A stretch of 64,000 bases of DNA from Rhodobacteraceae bacterium EL129 (GCA_900313005.1 ONZJ01000002.1:541001-605000), one strand, 5' to 3'. Counted from the stretch's first letter, positions 1-8,709 are shown. The notes: generated from the sequence alone by a model not told the origin. Translations and numbers: made by a program.

Positions 1-771
1 CGTGGCGCGCAGCAAAGGCGGCAGGCCGGTGGCATCGTTCATCAAGACTTCAAGGCCGGCCTGGGTGGTGCCATTGGGGCTGGTGACGTTGATACGCAAT
101 TGCGAGGGGGGCTCATCCGCGGCTTCGGCCAGCGCGCCCGCGCCAGCAACAGTCGCTTGGGCCAGTTGCATGGCAAGGGCAGGGGCAAGGCCCTGGGCCT
201 CGCCTGCTGCGGCTAAGCATTCAATCATATGAAAGACATATGCTGGGCCCGATCCCGATACGCCGGTGACCGCATCCATCTGATCTTCGTGGTCCAGCCG
301 CACCACCTGACCCACGGCGCGCAGCAACGCGTCAGCTAGGTCCATATGCGCGGGCGTGGTTTGCGTATTGCCGATAATTGCGGTGATGCCCTGTCCCACG
401 GCCGCAGGCGTGTTCGGCATGGCGCGTATGATCGGGGAGGCGGCGCCAAAGGCGTCTTCAAACGTGGCGATGGGTGTGCCTGCGGCAACCGAGACAAACA
501 ACGTGTCCCCACCGCCCATGGCTGCGATCGCGGGCAAGGCTTCGCCCATCATCTGAGGTTTCACGGCCAGCAGGGCAATCGCGGGGGCGTCTGGCAAATC
601 GCTGTTTATATTGACCTTCGTGGATTTCACCCAATCAGACGGGTTGGGGTCGATCACCCAGACCGAGGAAGGGGGCAGGCCTTGTGCCAGCCAACCTTGC
701 AGCATGGCCGATCCCATTTTTCCGCATCCCAATAGTACCAGGCCATTTTTGGCCACGTGATCCATATTCAT
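1..771 (-). CDS. proC: Pyrroline-5-carboxylate reductase (3' end cut by window edge)
   Basis: Cytosolic enzyme of the last step of proline synthesis: it reduces 1-pyrroline-5-carboxylate to proline with NAD(P)H. The 257 visible residues begin with a Rossmann-type LLGCGKMGSAM stretch. The family signature SGSGPAYVF lies in the C-terminal half, and the VTSPNGTTQAGL helix sits just before the edge. Only about the last 15 residues should be missing. An AGAAGGGGCAG ribosome-binding stretch precedes the chosen ATG; a second in-frame ATG lies two codons later. The YbjN gene lies upstream on the same strand, a pairing I recall from Rhodobacteraceae. Identification is secure. Confidence 0.95.
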   Translation of the reverse strand, partial: MNMDHVAKNGLVLLGCGKMGSAMLQGWLAQGLPPSSVWVIDPNPSDWVKSTKVNINSDLPDAPAIALLAVKPQMMGEALPAIAAMGGGDTLFVSVAAGTPIATFEDAFGAASPIIRAMPNTPAAVGQGITAIIGNTQTTPAHMDLADALLRAVGQVVRLDHEDQMDAVTGVSGSGPAYVFHMIECLAAAGEAQGLAPALAMQLAQATVAGAGALAEAADEPPSQLRINVTSPNGTTQAGLEVLMNDATGLPPLLRAT

Positions 772-917
772 GATCTGCCCCTTCTTCATGCACGCTTTGG
801 CGCGTTTTGCTTAGTGTTACGCCGGGCCAGAAAGCGGGGCAATGGGCCGGTGGGGTAGGCGGCGAGGTTTTGCTAAAAATGTGACGGGCCGCAGGGCGTG
901 CGGACCCGTCTTCGCGC

Positions 918-1418
918 TTAGGCGCGGCCGTAGGCTTCGGCGATGGCCACCTGAATGGCGTCTTTTGGGCTTTGATCGCCCCAGACAACCAATTGAAATG
1001 CCGGATAAAATCGTTCGGCGCTCAGGACAGCGGCGCGGATCAGCGTGTCGATCTGTTCGGGGTGCACGCCCTGACCACCGCTCATCAGAAGGCCGTAGCG
1101 ATAGACCATTAGCTTTTGTTCGTGCCAATAGGTAAAGGCCCCGGCCCAGCATTGGTCATTCACATCGTTAAGTATATGATAAAGCGCGGGAAGTTTGTCC
1201 TCGGGGGGCTCCATTTCAAAGGTGCAGACCATCCGCAGGGTTTCGTCATAGGCCGACCAGGCCAGGGTAATCGAATAGGTGCGCCATTGTCCTTCCACGG
1301 CCATGGCGATCTGATCATCGCCAATACGGTCGAAATCCCACTCGTGATGCTCCGCCAAATGTTCAACGATATCAATGGGGTGAAGGTCTTCCTGTAGAAA
1401 CTGCTCGGACAATGCCAT
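918..1418 (-). CDS. YbjN domain-containing protein
   Basis: A 166-residue acidic cytosolic protein with no signal peptide. Its order of elements fits the YbjN family: an N-terminal helix, a W-R-x-Y-S-I strand region, the FEMEPPEDKLPALYHILND block and a helical C-terminus. YbjN proteins have a type III secretion chaperone-like fold and no agreed biochemical role. The gene lies 146 bp upstream of proC on the same strand and may share its transcript. The ATG at 1418 is the only sensible start. I infer family only, not function. Confidence 0.85.
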   Translation of the reverse strand: MALSEQFLQEDLHPIDIVEHLAEHHEWDFDRIGDDQIAMAVEGQWRTYSITLAWSAYDETLRMVCTFEMEPPEDKLPALYHILNDVNDQCWAGAFTYWHEQKLMVYRYGLLMSGGQGVHPEQIDTLIRAAVLSAERFYPAFQLVVWGDQSPKDAIQVAIAEAYGRA

Positions 1419-1712
1419 TGCGCCACCTCTTTGTTTTTATAGCGTGCGGGGCTGGCAGTGCCCCAAACACTAGGTGTCTGCTCAACGAGCGGGGGCTGTT
1501 CCCTCCGCCTATACAAGATATGGTGGCGTCATCAAGGCGAGCTGTAAAGCAATTTATTGGGGATAACCTCAATAAGTTGTGGATGAAATCACGTTCGCGG
1601 CCACATTTAGACGTCTTTACGACGGCGGCGGCGCCCGGCCTGTTTATTATTGGCAGTCTGCCAATTCGACTCGGATGAATGCCAATTCCAGTGCGACCTA
1701 CCTGAAGGGGCC
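1419..1712. other. Intergenic region with a perfect 8-bp inverted repeat
   Basis: About 290 bases with no credible gene, between the YbjN gene and the lipoprotein gene ending at 1713 (both minus). It holds ATTGGCAG-T-CTGCCAAT at 1649-1665, a perfect palindrome with a one-base centre and no T-run. That makes a protein-binding site more likely than a terminator. It should also contain the YbjN/proC promoter. No factor can be named. Confidence 0.4.
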
Positions 1713-2327
1713 TCAGGGCGTCGAGAGCTCGAAATCGGCGATCTCGGAGGAGGTCATGATGTGGATGTCATCCGCCGGTGCGGCGTAGATGGTGAACCAG
1801 TAGAAATCGTCACGGCCCAGCATGGCCTCGATATAGGCGCGGTTCATTTCGTGTTCGGCAGCGGAGCGAGGGAAATCCTTGGCTTCGCGTGATCCATCCG
1901 ACCACGAATGCACTCCGAGGACAGCCCCCGGTTCGATGGTGCGGCGCACCCCGGCGAGAAAGAGATCAACGCCGCCCGAGTGGATTTCACTGGTTGTGGT
2001 CAGATGCGTGTTCAGACCCAGCTCGCGGACCCGGTATCCCAGAGCAATCATCGTATCGTCATCCACCGAGCCGGGCACGTCCAGCTCGACCAAAGTGGTG
2101 ATGTCGGGGTTGGCTGCGTAGATTTCTTCGAACTGGCGCAGAGTTTTGCTGTTGATTGTCCCGCTGAGATAGAGCCGTTGACCGTCGACACGAAATTCGG
2201 ACGTCTCAAACGCGTTCATTGCCAAGGCGCCAACCTGTCCGCAAGCGGAGAGACCCAAAGCGATGACCAGCATGAGGCTGGTCATCAACAGGGTGCGACG
2301 GTTGCGGCGCTGTTCAACCGACAACAT
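1713..2327 (-). CDS. ClpP/crotonase-like lipoprotein, COG3904 type
   Basis: A 204-residue predicted lipoprotein. A basic N-terminus is followed by a hydrophobic segment and a lipobox LSAC (Cys29). The mature part looks like the ClpP/crotonase-fold proteins of COG3904: strands, then HSGGVDLFLAGVRRT with a candidate nucleophilic Ser, then LGVHSW with a His. Such proteins may be serine proteases but are uncharacterised. I chose the ATG at 2327, with GCGAGG just upstream, over one at 2375. This start overlaps the preceding lipoprotein gene by 14 bases, so the two are translationally coupled. Confidence 0.6.
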   Translation of the reverse strand: MLSVEQRRNRRTLLMTSLMLVIALGLSACGQVGALAMNAFETSEFRVDGQRLYLSGTINSKTLRQFEEIYAANPDITTLVELDVPGSVDDDTMIALGYRVRELGLNTHLTTTSEIHSGGVDLFLAGVRRTIEPGAVLGVHSWSDGSREAKDFPRSAAEHEMNRAYIEAMLGRDDFYWFTIYAAPADDIHIMTSSEIADFELSTP

Positions 2328-2670
2328 TGTGACCTCGCCCGCGCATGCAGTTAAAGACGATGGCATCCTGCGCATCCAGCGTTTCGGATTTATCCTCGGC
2401 CGAGCCGATCAACCCGCCAACCGCAGCCCCGGCGACTGCACCTTCCCAGTCTTCTTCGACACCGCCCACAAGACCACCAAGCACGGCCCCGGTGACCGCA
2501 CCGGAATTGTCGGATTGCTTTTGCTGCGACAGCTGACGGCAGGCGCTCAGATCTGAGACGTATTTGGCATCTCGCGGGCCATCCACGATTGGCTCATATG
2601 GCCCTTCAGCACAGGCGGACACAAAAACAACCAGTGCGATGCACAGAGTAGGTTTCAGGGGAAATCTCAT
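2314..2670 (-). CDS. Glycine-zipper lipoprotein
   Basis: A 118-residue lipoprotein with signal peptide and lipobox VSAC (Cys20). The middle carries two glycine-zipper stretches (GAVTGAVLGGLVGG and GAVAGAAVGGLIGS) separated by an acidic linker. Glycine zippers pack helices in membranes and occur in SlyB/Rcp-type envelope lipoproteins. The ATG at 2670 has AGGAT just upstream; a GTG one codon earlier is less likely. It is the first gene of a two-gene unit with the COG3904-type lipoprotein. The specific role is unknown. Confidence 0.75.
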   Translation of the reverse strand: MRFPLKPTLCIALVVFVSACAEGPYEPIVDGPRDAKYVSDLSACRQLSQQKQSDNSGAVTGAVLGGLVGGVEEDWEGAVAGAAVGGLIGSAEDKSETLDAQDAIVFNCMRGRGHNVVG

Positions 2671-2850
2671 CACATATCCTTTTCTAAATTCGTTGCCCCA
2701 GCATTGGGATGGTGTGGCATTTAGGATGCAACTTTAATTTAATCAACAATGAATTTAAATAAAACATAAAGGATATGTTGAATTATGTAATGAAAGTTAT
2801 GTTTAATAGGGTATATATGCCTGCGCGCTTCTAAATGGAAACATATTAAG
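2671..2850. promoter_or_regulatory. AT-rich divergent promoter region
   Basis: About 180 bases much richer in A+T than the flanks, with runs such as AATTTAAATAAAAC and TATATATG. It separates the minus-strand lipoprotein unit from the plus-strand DUF2975/XRE pair and must hold both promoters. No clear operator is visible. Confidence 0.4.
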
Positions 2851-3363
2851 ATGCTGAATTTGTTTGCAAAAATCGCCATGACTGTGAGTCTGCTCTACTA
2901 TTTTCTGGCCATCGGCGGAATTTGGCTGGGGGCGATCATGGGGTGGCATAACGAAATTTGGGATCTGTACGATTTCCCACTTCAGGACAGCTCTCCGCCA
3001 CTCTGGTCCTTAGTCGTGGGGTTGCTTGTCACGCTGGGGGCGCTTGCGAGCCTTGCGGTGGCTTACGTCGGCGTCTGGCGCATTCTGAGTGGTGGGCCAG
3101 GGCAGGATTTCCGTAAACTGGCGGACAATCTGAAGCGTCTTGGACTGGGATTGTTGGGCTTTTGGCTGGGCTACAACCTGCTGTCAGGCGGAGTTCAGTA
3201 TTTGATTGTCGCCGGACTTGAGAACACGGATGGTTTCGACTTTGCATGGGATCCGCTGGATATCGATATCCTGTTCTTCATCGTTGGCGTGGCCGTATTG
3301 GCCATTTCCCGCACTTTGGGCCGCGCATGGGAGGCTGAAGACGAAGTTCAGCACTTCTTGTGA
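2851..3363 (+). CDS. DUF2975 domain membrane protein
   Basis: A 170-residue inner-membrane protein with four predicted helices (about residues 5-30, 50-78, 93-115 and 138-158). The arrangement and length match DUF2975. These genes are usually followed by a small Cro/CI-type regulator, exactly as here: the regulator starts 12 bases after this stop. Function is unknown; the partner suggests a membrane-linked regulatory pair. Confidence 0.75.
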   Translation: MLNLFAKIAMTVSLLYYFLAIGGIWLGAIMGWHNEIWDLYDFPLQDSSPPLWSLVVGLLVTLGALASLAVAYVGVWRILSGGPGQDFRKLADNLKRLGLGLLGFWLGYNLLSGGVQYLIVAGLENTDGFDFAWDPLDIDILFFIVGVAVLAISRTLGRAWEAEDEVQHFL

Positions 3364-3375
3364 GGAGTGTGTAAC

Positions 3376-3585
3376 ATGGCGATCGAAGTCACCCTCGATA
3401 TGATGCTGGTACAGCGCAAGACCTCGTCCAAGGAGTTGGCGGCGGCAATCGGGTTGTCAGAAACAAACCTGTCGCTGATCAAGTCAGGCAAGATCAAAGG
3501 CGTGCGGTTTTCCACGCTGAATGCGATTTGCAATTATCTGGAATGTGAGCCGGGGGATATTCTAAAGCATATCCCGGATGAGTGA
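3376..3585 (+). CDS. Small XRE/Cro-CI family regulator
   Basis: A 69-residue stand-alone helix-turn-helix protein. The HTH lies at about residues 14-45 (SKELAAAIGLSETNLSLIKSG), followed by LNAICNYLECEPGDIL, typical of the short YozG-like regulators that pair with DUF2975 genes. The ATG at 3376 is preceded by GAGGAG at proper spacing; a GTG at 3367 would overlap that site. Probably co-transcribed with the membrane protein and controlling the pair. Confidence 0.85.
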   Translation: MAIEVTLDMMLVQRKTSSKELAAAIGLSETNLSLIKSGKIKGVRFSTLNAICNYLECEPGDILKHIPDE

Positions 3586-3587
3586 GC

Positions 3588-3827
3588 TTATTTGGCTTCC
3601 AGCGCATCCAGCCGGGCTTTGAGCGCCTCGTTTTCCTCACGTGCCTTTTGCGCCATCGTACGAACGGCATCAAATTCCTCGCGGGTTACGAAATCGCGGC
3701 TGGCCAGCCAGCGGTCCACCATCGAGGACATTGCGGTCTCGGCCTCGGTCTTGGCACCCTGCGCCACACCCATGGCGTTGGTCATCAGTTGCGAAATATC
3801 GTCCAGCACTTTGTTGCGGGTTTGCAT
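3588..3827 (-). CDS. ubiK: Ubiquinone biosynthesis accessory factor UbiK family
   Basis: A 79-residue protein of the BMFP/YqiC type: an N-terminal amphipathic helix, a REEFDAVRTMAQKAREENE segment and a C-terminal coiled coil ending LKARLDALEAK. In enterobacteria UbiK assists the ubiquinone-synthesis enzymes. GGAGAG precedes the ATG. It ends two bases from the XRE gene (convergent) and is divergent from lgt. Family assignment is strong; the role here is inferred from homologues. Confidence 0.85.
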   Translation of the reverse strand: MQTRNKVLDDISQLMTNAMGVAQGAKTEAETAMSSMVDRWLASRDFVTREEFDAVRTMAQKAREENEALKARLDALEAK

Positions 3828-3926
3828 GAGATCTCTCCGGCAATGAATTGTTACCGCCTATATGGGGTGCAAAAGTGATCCTCACAAGGTTGACTTTGCC
3901 GCAGCACCCGAACAAGAGACACAAGC

Positions 3927-4841
3927 ATGCAGGCCCTGATCCCTTTTCCCGAGATATCGCCCGAAATTTTCGTGATCCCTGCCTTTGGCATGGAGTTCGC
4001 GCTGCGCTGGTATGCGCTGGCCTATATCGTGGGCATTCTGATTGGCTGGCGGATTGTGGTTGCGGCGGTGCGCCGGCCCCGGCTTTGGCCAAATGACACC
4101 GCGCCGATGGATGAAAAGCAGATCGACGATCTGCTGACCTGGGCCATTTTGGGCATCATCATTGGCGGGCGGTTGGGCTTTGTGCTGTTTTACGAACCTC
4201 TGCGCTATCTGGGTGATCCTTTGGCGGTTTTGCGGGTCTGGGATGGCGGCATGTCGTTCCACGGCGGATTGCTGGGCGTGATCATCGCCGCGTGGATTTT
4301 TGCCGGACGCGCGGGGATCCAAAGGCGCGCGATGGGCGATGCGCTGGGCCTGGCGGTGCCTATCGGGTTGATGCTGGGCCGTTTGGCCAATTTCATCAAT
4401 GCCGAGCTTTATGGCCGGGCGACGGATGTTCCATGGGCCATGAAGTTCCCCGCCATGTGCCGTGATATGGCGTATCAGGGGTGTCCTGCAGTCGGCGAGT
4501 GGTTCTATCGGGGCACCGAGGTGGCGCGCCATCCGTCGCAGCTCTATCAGGCGACGCTGGAGGGGGCTGTGCTGGCGGTGCTGCTGTTGTGGCTGGCGTT
4601 TCGACGCGATGCGCTGAAGGCGCCGGGGCGGATCATGGGTGTGTTTCTGACCGGCTATGGTCTGGCGCGCTTCGTGGTCGAATTTGTTCGCCAGCCGGAT
4701 TATCAGTTTACCGGGCCGGGCAACCCGCTGGGCTATGCCTGGCAATTGGGTGAATACGGGCTGACCATGGGGCAGATCCTGTCGCTGCCGATGATTGCCA
4801 TCGGTTTGTATTTTGTCATGACCGCACGGCGCGCCGCATGA
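3927..4841 (+). CDS. lgt: Prolipoprotein diacylglyceryl transferase
   Basis: Inner-membrane enzyme that moves diacylglycerol from phosphatidylglycerol to the lipobox cysteine, the first step in maturing lipoproteins such as those encoded nearby. The 304 residues form about seven membrane helices. The family signature region is intact: GGRLGFVLFY, then DGGMSFHGG, then GRLANFINAELYGR with the conserved Arg, Asn and Glu. It heads a tight three-gene run; its stop overlaps the next start by four bases. Confidence 0.97.
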   Translation: MQALIPFPEISPEIFVIPAFGMEFALRWYALAYIVGILIGWRIVVAAVRRPRLWPNDTAPMDEKQIDDLLTWAILGIIIGGRLGFVLFYEPLRYLGDPLAVLRVWDGGMSFHGGLLGVIIAAWIFAGRAGIQRRAMGDALGLAVPIGLMLGRLANFINAELYGRATDVPWAMKFPAMCRDMAYQGCPAVGEWFYRGTEVARHPSQLYQATLEGAVLAVLLLWLAFRRDALKAPGRIMGVFLTGYGLARFVVEFVRQPDYQFTGPGNPLGYAWQLGEYGLTMGQILSLPMIAIGLYFVMTARRAA

Positions 4842-5899
4842 CCGCGTTGGCCGAGCGTATGGTGCAGCAGATCATGTCCAATGGTCCGCTGACCATGGCA
4901 GATTACATAGGCCAATGCCTGATGCATCCCGAGTTTGGCTATTACACCACCCGCGATCCTTTGGGTGTCGCGGGGGATTTCACCACAGCCCCCGAGATCA
5001 GTCAGATGTTTGGCGAACTCATCGGGTTGTCGTTGGCGCAGGCCTGGATGGATCAGGGGGCGCCGGATCGGTTTTTGCTGGCAGAGGCCGGCCCGGGACG
5101 CGGCACGTTGATGGCCGATGCGGTGCGCGCTACCAAAAATGTGCCCGGATTTCATGATGCAGCTGAAGTGCATTTGATCGAGACCTCGGACGTGCTGCGC
5201 GCCGCGCAAACCAAGCGGCTGGAGGGCGTCTCGCCCACATGGCACGCAGGGTTTGAGACTTTGCCGGATGGACCGCTGTACCTGATCGCAAACGAATTCT
5301 TTGATGCGCTGCCCGTGCGGCAGGCGGAACGCACGGAAAACGGTTGGGCCGAGCGGTCGGTGGGCCTGAAAGCTGGGGCTTTGAAGCTGGGGCTTAGCCC
5401 TGAACGTCCTTTGATGGCGCTGGATCACCGTCTGGAGGATACCAAACCGGGTGACGTGGTGGAGTTCTCGCCTGTGGCGCAGATGTTGGCCGAAGCGATC
5501 GGGCGGCGCATTGAGCAGCAGGGTGGCGCGGCGCTGATTGTGGATTACGGAGATTGGCGCTCGTTGGGAGACACGCTGCAGGCTGTGAAAGGTCACACGA
5601 CCGTGGACGTGCTGGAGACGCCGGGCGAGGCCGATCTGACAACCCATGTGGATTTTGAGGCCTTGGCGCAAGCCGCCCCGTGCCAGCATACGCGGCTTAC
5701 CCCGCAAGGTGTGTTTCTGGAACGTCTGGGGATCACAGCGCGGGCGCAGGCCCTGGCCAAAACCTTAGGCGGTGACGCGCTTGAGGCGCATATCGCGGCA
5801 CATCGGCGCTTGACCCACCCGTCAGAAATGGGGACGCTGTTCAAAGTATTGGGACTTTATCCGCAAAGGGCGGCACCCCCGCCCGGACTGGAGCCATGA
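4838..5899 (+). CDS. Class I SAM-dependent methyltransferase, MidA/NDUFAF7 family
   Basis: A 353-residue protein of the COG1565 family. Conserved blocks visible are GYYTTRDPLGVAGDFTTAPEIS, the SAM-binding LAEAGPGRGTLM and LIANEFFDALPVRQ, then IVDYGDWRSLGDTLQAV. The mitochondrial homologue NDUFAF7 methylates an arginine of a complex I subunit; the bacterial substrate is not settled. The ATG overlaps lgt by four bases and the 3' end overlaps pgeF by four, indicating one translationally coupled operon. Confidence 0.9.
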   Translation: MTALAERMVQQIMSNGPLTMADYIGQCLMHPEFGYYTTRDPLGVAGDFTTAPEISQMFGELIGLSLAQAWMDQGAPDRFLLAEAGPGRGTLMADAVRATKNVPGFHDAAEVHLIETSDVLRAAQTKRLEGVSPTWHAGFETLPDGPLYLIANEFFDALPVRQAERTENGWAERSVGLKAGALKLGLSPERPLMALDHRLEDTKPGDVVEFSPVAQMLAEAIGRRIEQQGGAALIVDYGDWRSLGDTLQAVKGHTTVDVLETPGEADLTTHVDFEALAQAAPCQHTRLTPQGVFLERLGITARAQALAKTLGGDALEAHIAAHRRLTHPSEMGTLFKVLGLYPQRAAPPPGLEP

Positions 5900-6651
5900 C
5901 ACTCGAAATTTTGACATCTGACAGCCTGTTGCCTGCGCGGCACGGGTTCTTCACTCGCAAAGGCGGGGCATCTTCGGGCGTGTTCGCAGGGTTGAACTGC
6001 GGGCAGGGGTCCTCGGACCTGGCGGAAGTGGTCAAGATCAATCGCGCGCGCGTGGCCGAGGCGATGCAGGTGACGCCGGACAATCTGGTGTCGGTGCATC
6101 AGGTACATTCGGCGGATGCGATCACTGTAACCGGACCGCTGGCCAACAAGCCCAAAGCGGATGCGATGGTCACGGCCACGCCGGGCATGGCGCTGGCCAT
6201 TCTGACGGCGGATTGTCAGCCCGTCTTGTTTGCTGATGCCAAGGCCGGTGTTGTTGGTGCTGCCCATGCGGGATGGCGCGGGGCAATGGACGGCGTGCTG
6301 GAGGCAACGCTGGAGGCCATGGAAGGCCTGGGGGCTGCACGCAAGAACATCCACGCGGTGATCGGCCCGTCGATCAGCCAGGCCAGTTACGAGGTTGGCC
6401 CGGATTTTGTGGATGGCTTTGCTGCGCAGGACCCTGACAACATGCGTTTCTTTATCAATGGTGACGGCGACAAATACATGTTCGACCTGCCTGGTTATGG
6501 CCTTCAGCGGTTGCGTGATGCAGGGGTGGGGCAGGCCGAATGGACCAGGCATTGCACATATCAGGACCCTGATCGCTTTTTCTCGTATCGGCGCACGACC
6601 CATGCGGGCGAGGCTGACTATGGCCGGTTGATATCTGTCATTCGACTGTAG
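5896..6651 (+). CDS. pgeF: Peptidoglycan editing factor PgeF (YfiH/DUF152 family)
   Basis: A 251-residue cytosolic protein of the family once called polyphenol oxidase/laccase. Visible metal-site and family motifs are VHQVHS, LTADCQPVLFAD, AAHAGWRG and GPSISQASYEVG, plus RTTHAGEADYGRL near the C-terminus. E. coli PgeF corrects wrong amino acids in murein precursors. It is the last gene of the lgt run; no strong terminator follows directly. Confidence 0.9.
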   Translation: MTLEILTSDSLLPARHGFFTRKGGASSGVFAGLNCGQGSSDLAEVVKINRARVAEAMQVTPDNLVSVHQVHSADAITVTGPLANKPKADAMVTATPGMALAILTADCQPVLFADAKAGVVGAAHAGWRGAMDGVLEATLEAMEGLGAARKNIHAVIGPSISQASYEVGPDFVDGFAAQDPDNMRFFINGDGDKYMFDLPGYGLQRLRDAGVGQAEWTRHCTYQDPDRFFSYRRTTHAGEADYGRLISVIRL

Positions 6652-6942
6652 TTCTGGGGTGTCGTTCGGGGCTGGAATACGGCCAAGCTGCCACGCAATC
6701 GCCTTATTTCGCGGAAACAATCCCAGAGTTTTCGCCGGATTGATGCGGATTGCGCGATGTATCCCCTTAAAACAAAGGCATCAGGGGGATTGGGCCGGAG
6801 CTGCCACAATTGCCTAAAATCTTTTTCAAATTGAATTCAAGTTTTCTCGTTCAAGTCAAATCAAGGCCTCAAACGGGGAGCATTCTGATCTCAGAACATA
6901 AGGCAAATCGGACCGCCGGATAAGACAGACAAGGATGAGCAC

Positions 6943-7074
6943 ATGAAAAAGCGTTGGATGAAATCCGTGATCGAAGCCAGCAAGCAAGAATTGCCTGCCA
7001 TGCCATTTCAACGGAGTGCACGGTGCACGCATTGCGGCAGCTGCAGACCAGCCCGAGTGCGCAAGATGGCCTGA
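6943..7074 (+). CDS. Conserved-looking small protein (43 aa), C-terminal half possibly frameshifted
   Basis: A 43-codon open frame too short for standard gene calls. It starts at an ATG with AAGGA seven bases upstream and begins MKKRWMKSVIEASKQE, followed by LPAMPF. I recall small basic roseobacter proteins starting this way. After residue 27 it turns Cys-rich (CTHCGSC). The +1 frame there reads GARIAAAAD, closer to the expected basic/alanine tail, so a one-base change may have altered the C-terminus. A strong terminator follows at 7130. Confidence 0.5.
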   Translation: MKKRWMKSVIEASKQELPAMPFQRSARCTHCGSCRPARVRKMA

Positions 7075-7410
7075 GGCCGCGCAGTCCAAACACCTACCAA
7101 ATCGAGTTCTTCTGTGTGAAGAGTTCAAAAATGGGTCGCCCTTTCCCCCGGGGCGGCCCATTTTTTGATTCTGCGCTAGATTCGTGGTGCTGCCACCTCA
7201 AATGTGGCGGGTTTTCCGTCGATAAACGGACAATCCATTGGGTTTGCTTCAAATTGTGCAGACTGTGAGGACAAAAGCCCGAACAATTTGACGAAAATAA
7301 GTCATTGTGATCATGGTCGGTCATTAAAAGTTAAACCAAATGACAGTCCTTCTGTCGTTGTCGGTGGGGGCCGACGATGAGGTGACGATCCTTTTATAAG
7401 GTGACGCACT
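7075..7410. other. Intergenic region: terminator plus Hint-gene promoter
   Basis: About 335 bases without a credible gene. It begins with the terminator at 7130-7166. After that lies lower-GC sequence that should hold the promoter of the Hint-domain gene; AAGGTGACGC precedes that gene's ATG. Confidence 0.5.
7130..7166 (+). terminator. Rho-independent terminator after the small ORF
   Basis: A 12-bp stem (AATGGGTCGCCC with GGGCGGCCCATT, one G-U pair) and a nine-base loop, running into six T's at 7161-7166. It lies 56 bases after the stop of the 43-codon frame and supports transcription of that frame. Confidence 0.9.
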
Positions 7411-8199
7411 ATGTATGTACCCTCCTCCTCTGCCCAGCGTTTAACGGGCAATTATTCTCTCAGGTCCCGTCGGGAACCGTTTGCGCCCGAGGCTCAGCCT
7501 CAGGCCAAACGGCCCTCGGTTGTTATGCGTAAATTTGAAGTCGCTTCGCTCGAACACGATGGGTCGGTGCGCCATGCAGAACATATTGGTCCTGCCATTC
7601 CGATGTTTGAAGCTGCATTTTCAGCTTTTGCGCACGGATCCTTGATCACTACAACCCGTGGCCCTGTGGCGATTGAAGATCTTGAACCAGGTATGAAGCT
7701 GATCACCCGCGATCATGGCTCACAACGTTTGTTGTGGGTGGGCAAGATGAAGATCGTGCCAAAGTTTGCAGAAAACACAGCACATGATGCGCGGATGACG
7801 CGGATTATGGCAGATAGTTTTGGGTTCACGCGGCCCGAGCGTGATCTGATGGTCGGCCCCGGAGCACGGATGCTGCAGGCGGGTGCGACGCTTTCGGAAG
7901 AGGAACCACGTCTGGTGCCCGTCAATCAGTTATCCGATGGTATGCGCGTGATCGATATTGTCCCGCCTAGCCCGGTGGATGTCTATCACTTGTGTCTGCC
8001 ACGCCATGCTACAATCCTGGCCAATGGCATGGACATGGAGACATTCCACCCCGGCGACACCTTCCAGCGAAATATGGGGCAGAATATGCTGTCGCTGTTT
8101 ATGTCGCTGTTCCCGCATGTGACCGAGCCATCAGATTTCGGCTCGCTCAGCTGCAAGCGATTGCCGCTGGTCGCGGCAAACGGGTTGGAAGTGGCGTAA
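7411..8199 (+). CDS. Hint (Hedgehog/intein) domain protein lacking the catalytic Cys
   Basis: A 262-residue protein with no signal peptide. Residues about 69-200 match the Hint_2 module common in roseobacters: AHGSLITTTRGPVAIEDLEPGMKLITRD, then RLLWVG, then a VYHLCLPRHATILANGM block. In self-splicing Hint domains the segment starts with Cys (as in CFTPGT); here the place reads SAFAHGS, so the nucleophile is absent and autocleavage is unlikely. The ends do not resemble a known passenger domain. Role unknown. Confidence 0.8.
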   Translation: MYVPSSSAQRLTGNYSLRSRREPFAPEAQPQAKRPSVVMRKFEVASLEHDGSVRHAEHIGPAIPMFEAAFSAFAHGSLITTTRGPVAIEDLEPGMKLITRDHGSQRLLWVGKMKIVPKFAENTAHDARMTRIMADSFGFTRPERDLMVGPGARMLQAGATLSEEEPRLVPVNQLSDGMRVIDIVPPSPVDVYHLCLPRHATILANGMDMETFHPGDTFQRNMGQNMLSLFMSLFPHVTEPSDFGSLSCKRLPLVAANGLEVA

Positions 8200-8208
8200 A
8201 CGCGCGGT

Positions 8209-8709
8209 TCAGGCGGTCCGGTTCAGGCGCTCTTCGAGGATATCGAAGGGCACGCCTGGTTCATCCTTGGCGCCGCGGATCACCAGCGAGGTCTTGACGC
8301 TGATCACATTGTCGGCGGCGGTCAGCTCTTCGGTCAGAAAGGTCTGGAAGGTCGAAAGATCAGGGGCCACGCATTTGAGGATGAAATCCACTTCGCCGTT
8401 GAGCATGTGGCATTCGCGGACCAAGGGCCATCCATCACAACGCTCTTCGAAGGCCGAGAGGTCAACTTCGGCCTGGCTTTGCAGCCCGACCATGGCAAAA
8501 ACCTGCACTTCAAACCCCAATTCCCGCGGGTCCACATCGGCGTGGTAGCCGCGGATATAGCCTGCATCTTCAAGCGTGCGCACCCGGCGTAGGCAAGGAG
8601 GCGCAGAGATTCCCACACGTTTGGCCAGCTCGACATTGGTCATGCGACCATCGGCTTGAAGCTCGGCCAGAATTTTGCGGTCGATTTCATCAAGGCGTGA
8701 CGTGGCCAT
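8209..8709 (-). CDS. Lrp/AsnC family transcriptional regulator
   Basis: A 166-residue regulator. The N-terminal HTH covers about residues 4-60 (LDEIDRKILAELQADGRMTNVELAKRVGISAPPCLRRVR). The C-terminal RAM ligand-binding domain follows, including CHMLNGEVDFILKCVAPDLSTF. Such proteins respond to amino acids as dimers or octamers. The ATG at 8709 is preferred over a TTG two codons upstream. The upstream segment (about 8738-8780) is AT-rich and may hold the autoregulatory site. The ligand cannot be told. Confidence 0.92.
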   Translation of the reverse strand: MATSRLDEIDRKILAELQADGRMTNVELAKRVGISAPPCLRRVRTLEDAGYIRGYHADVDPRELGFEVQVFAMVGLQSQAEVDLSAFEERCDGWPLVRECHMLNGEVDFILKCVAPDLSTFQTFLTEELTAADNVISVKTSLVIRGAKDEPGVPFDILEERLNRTA

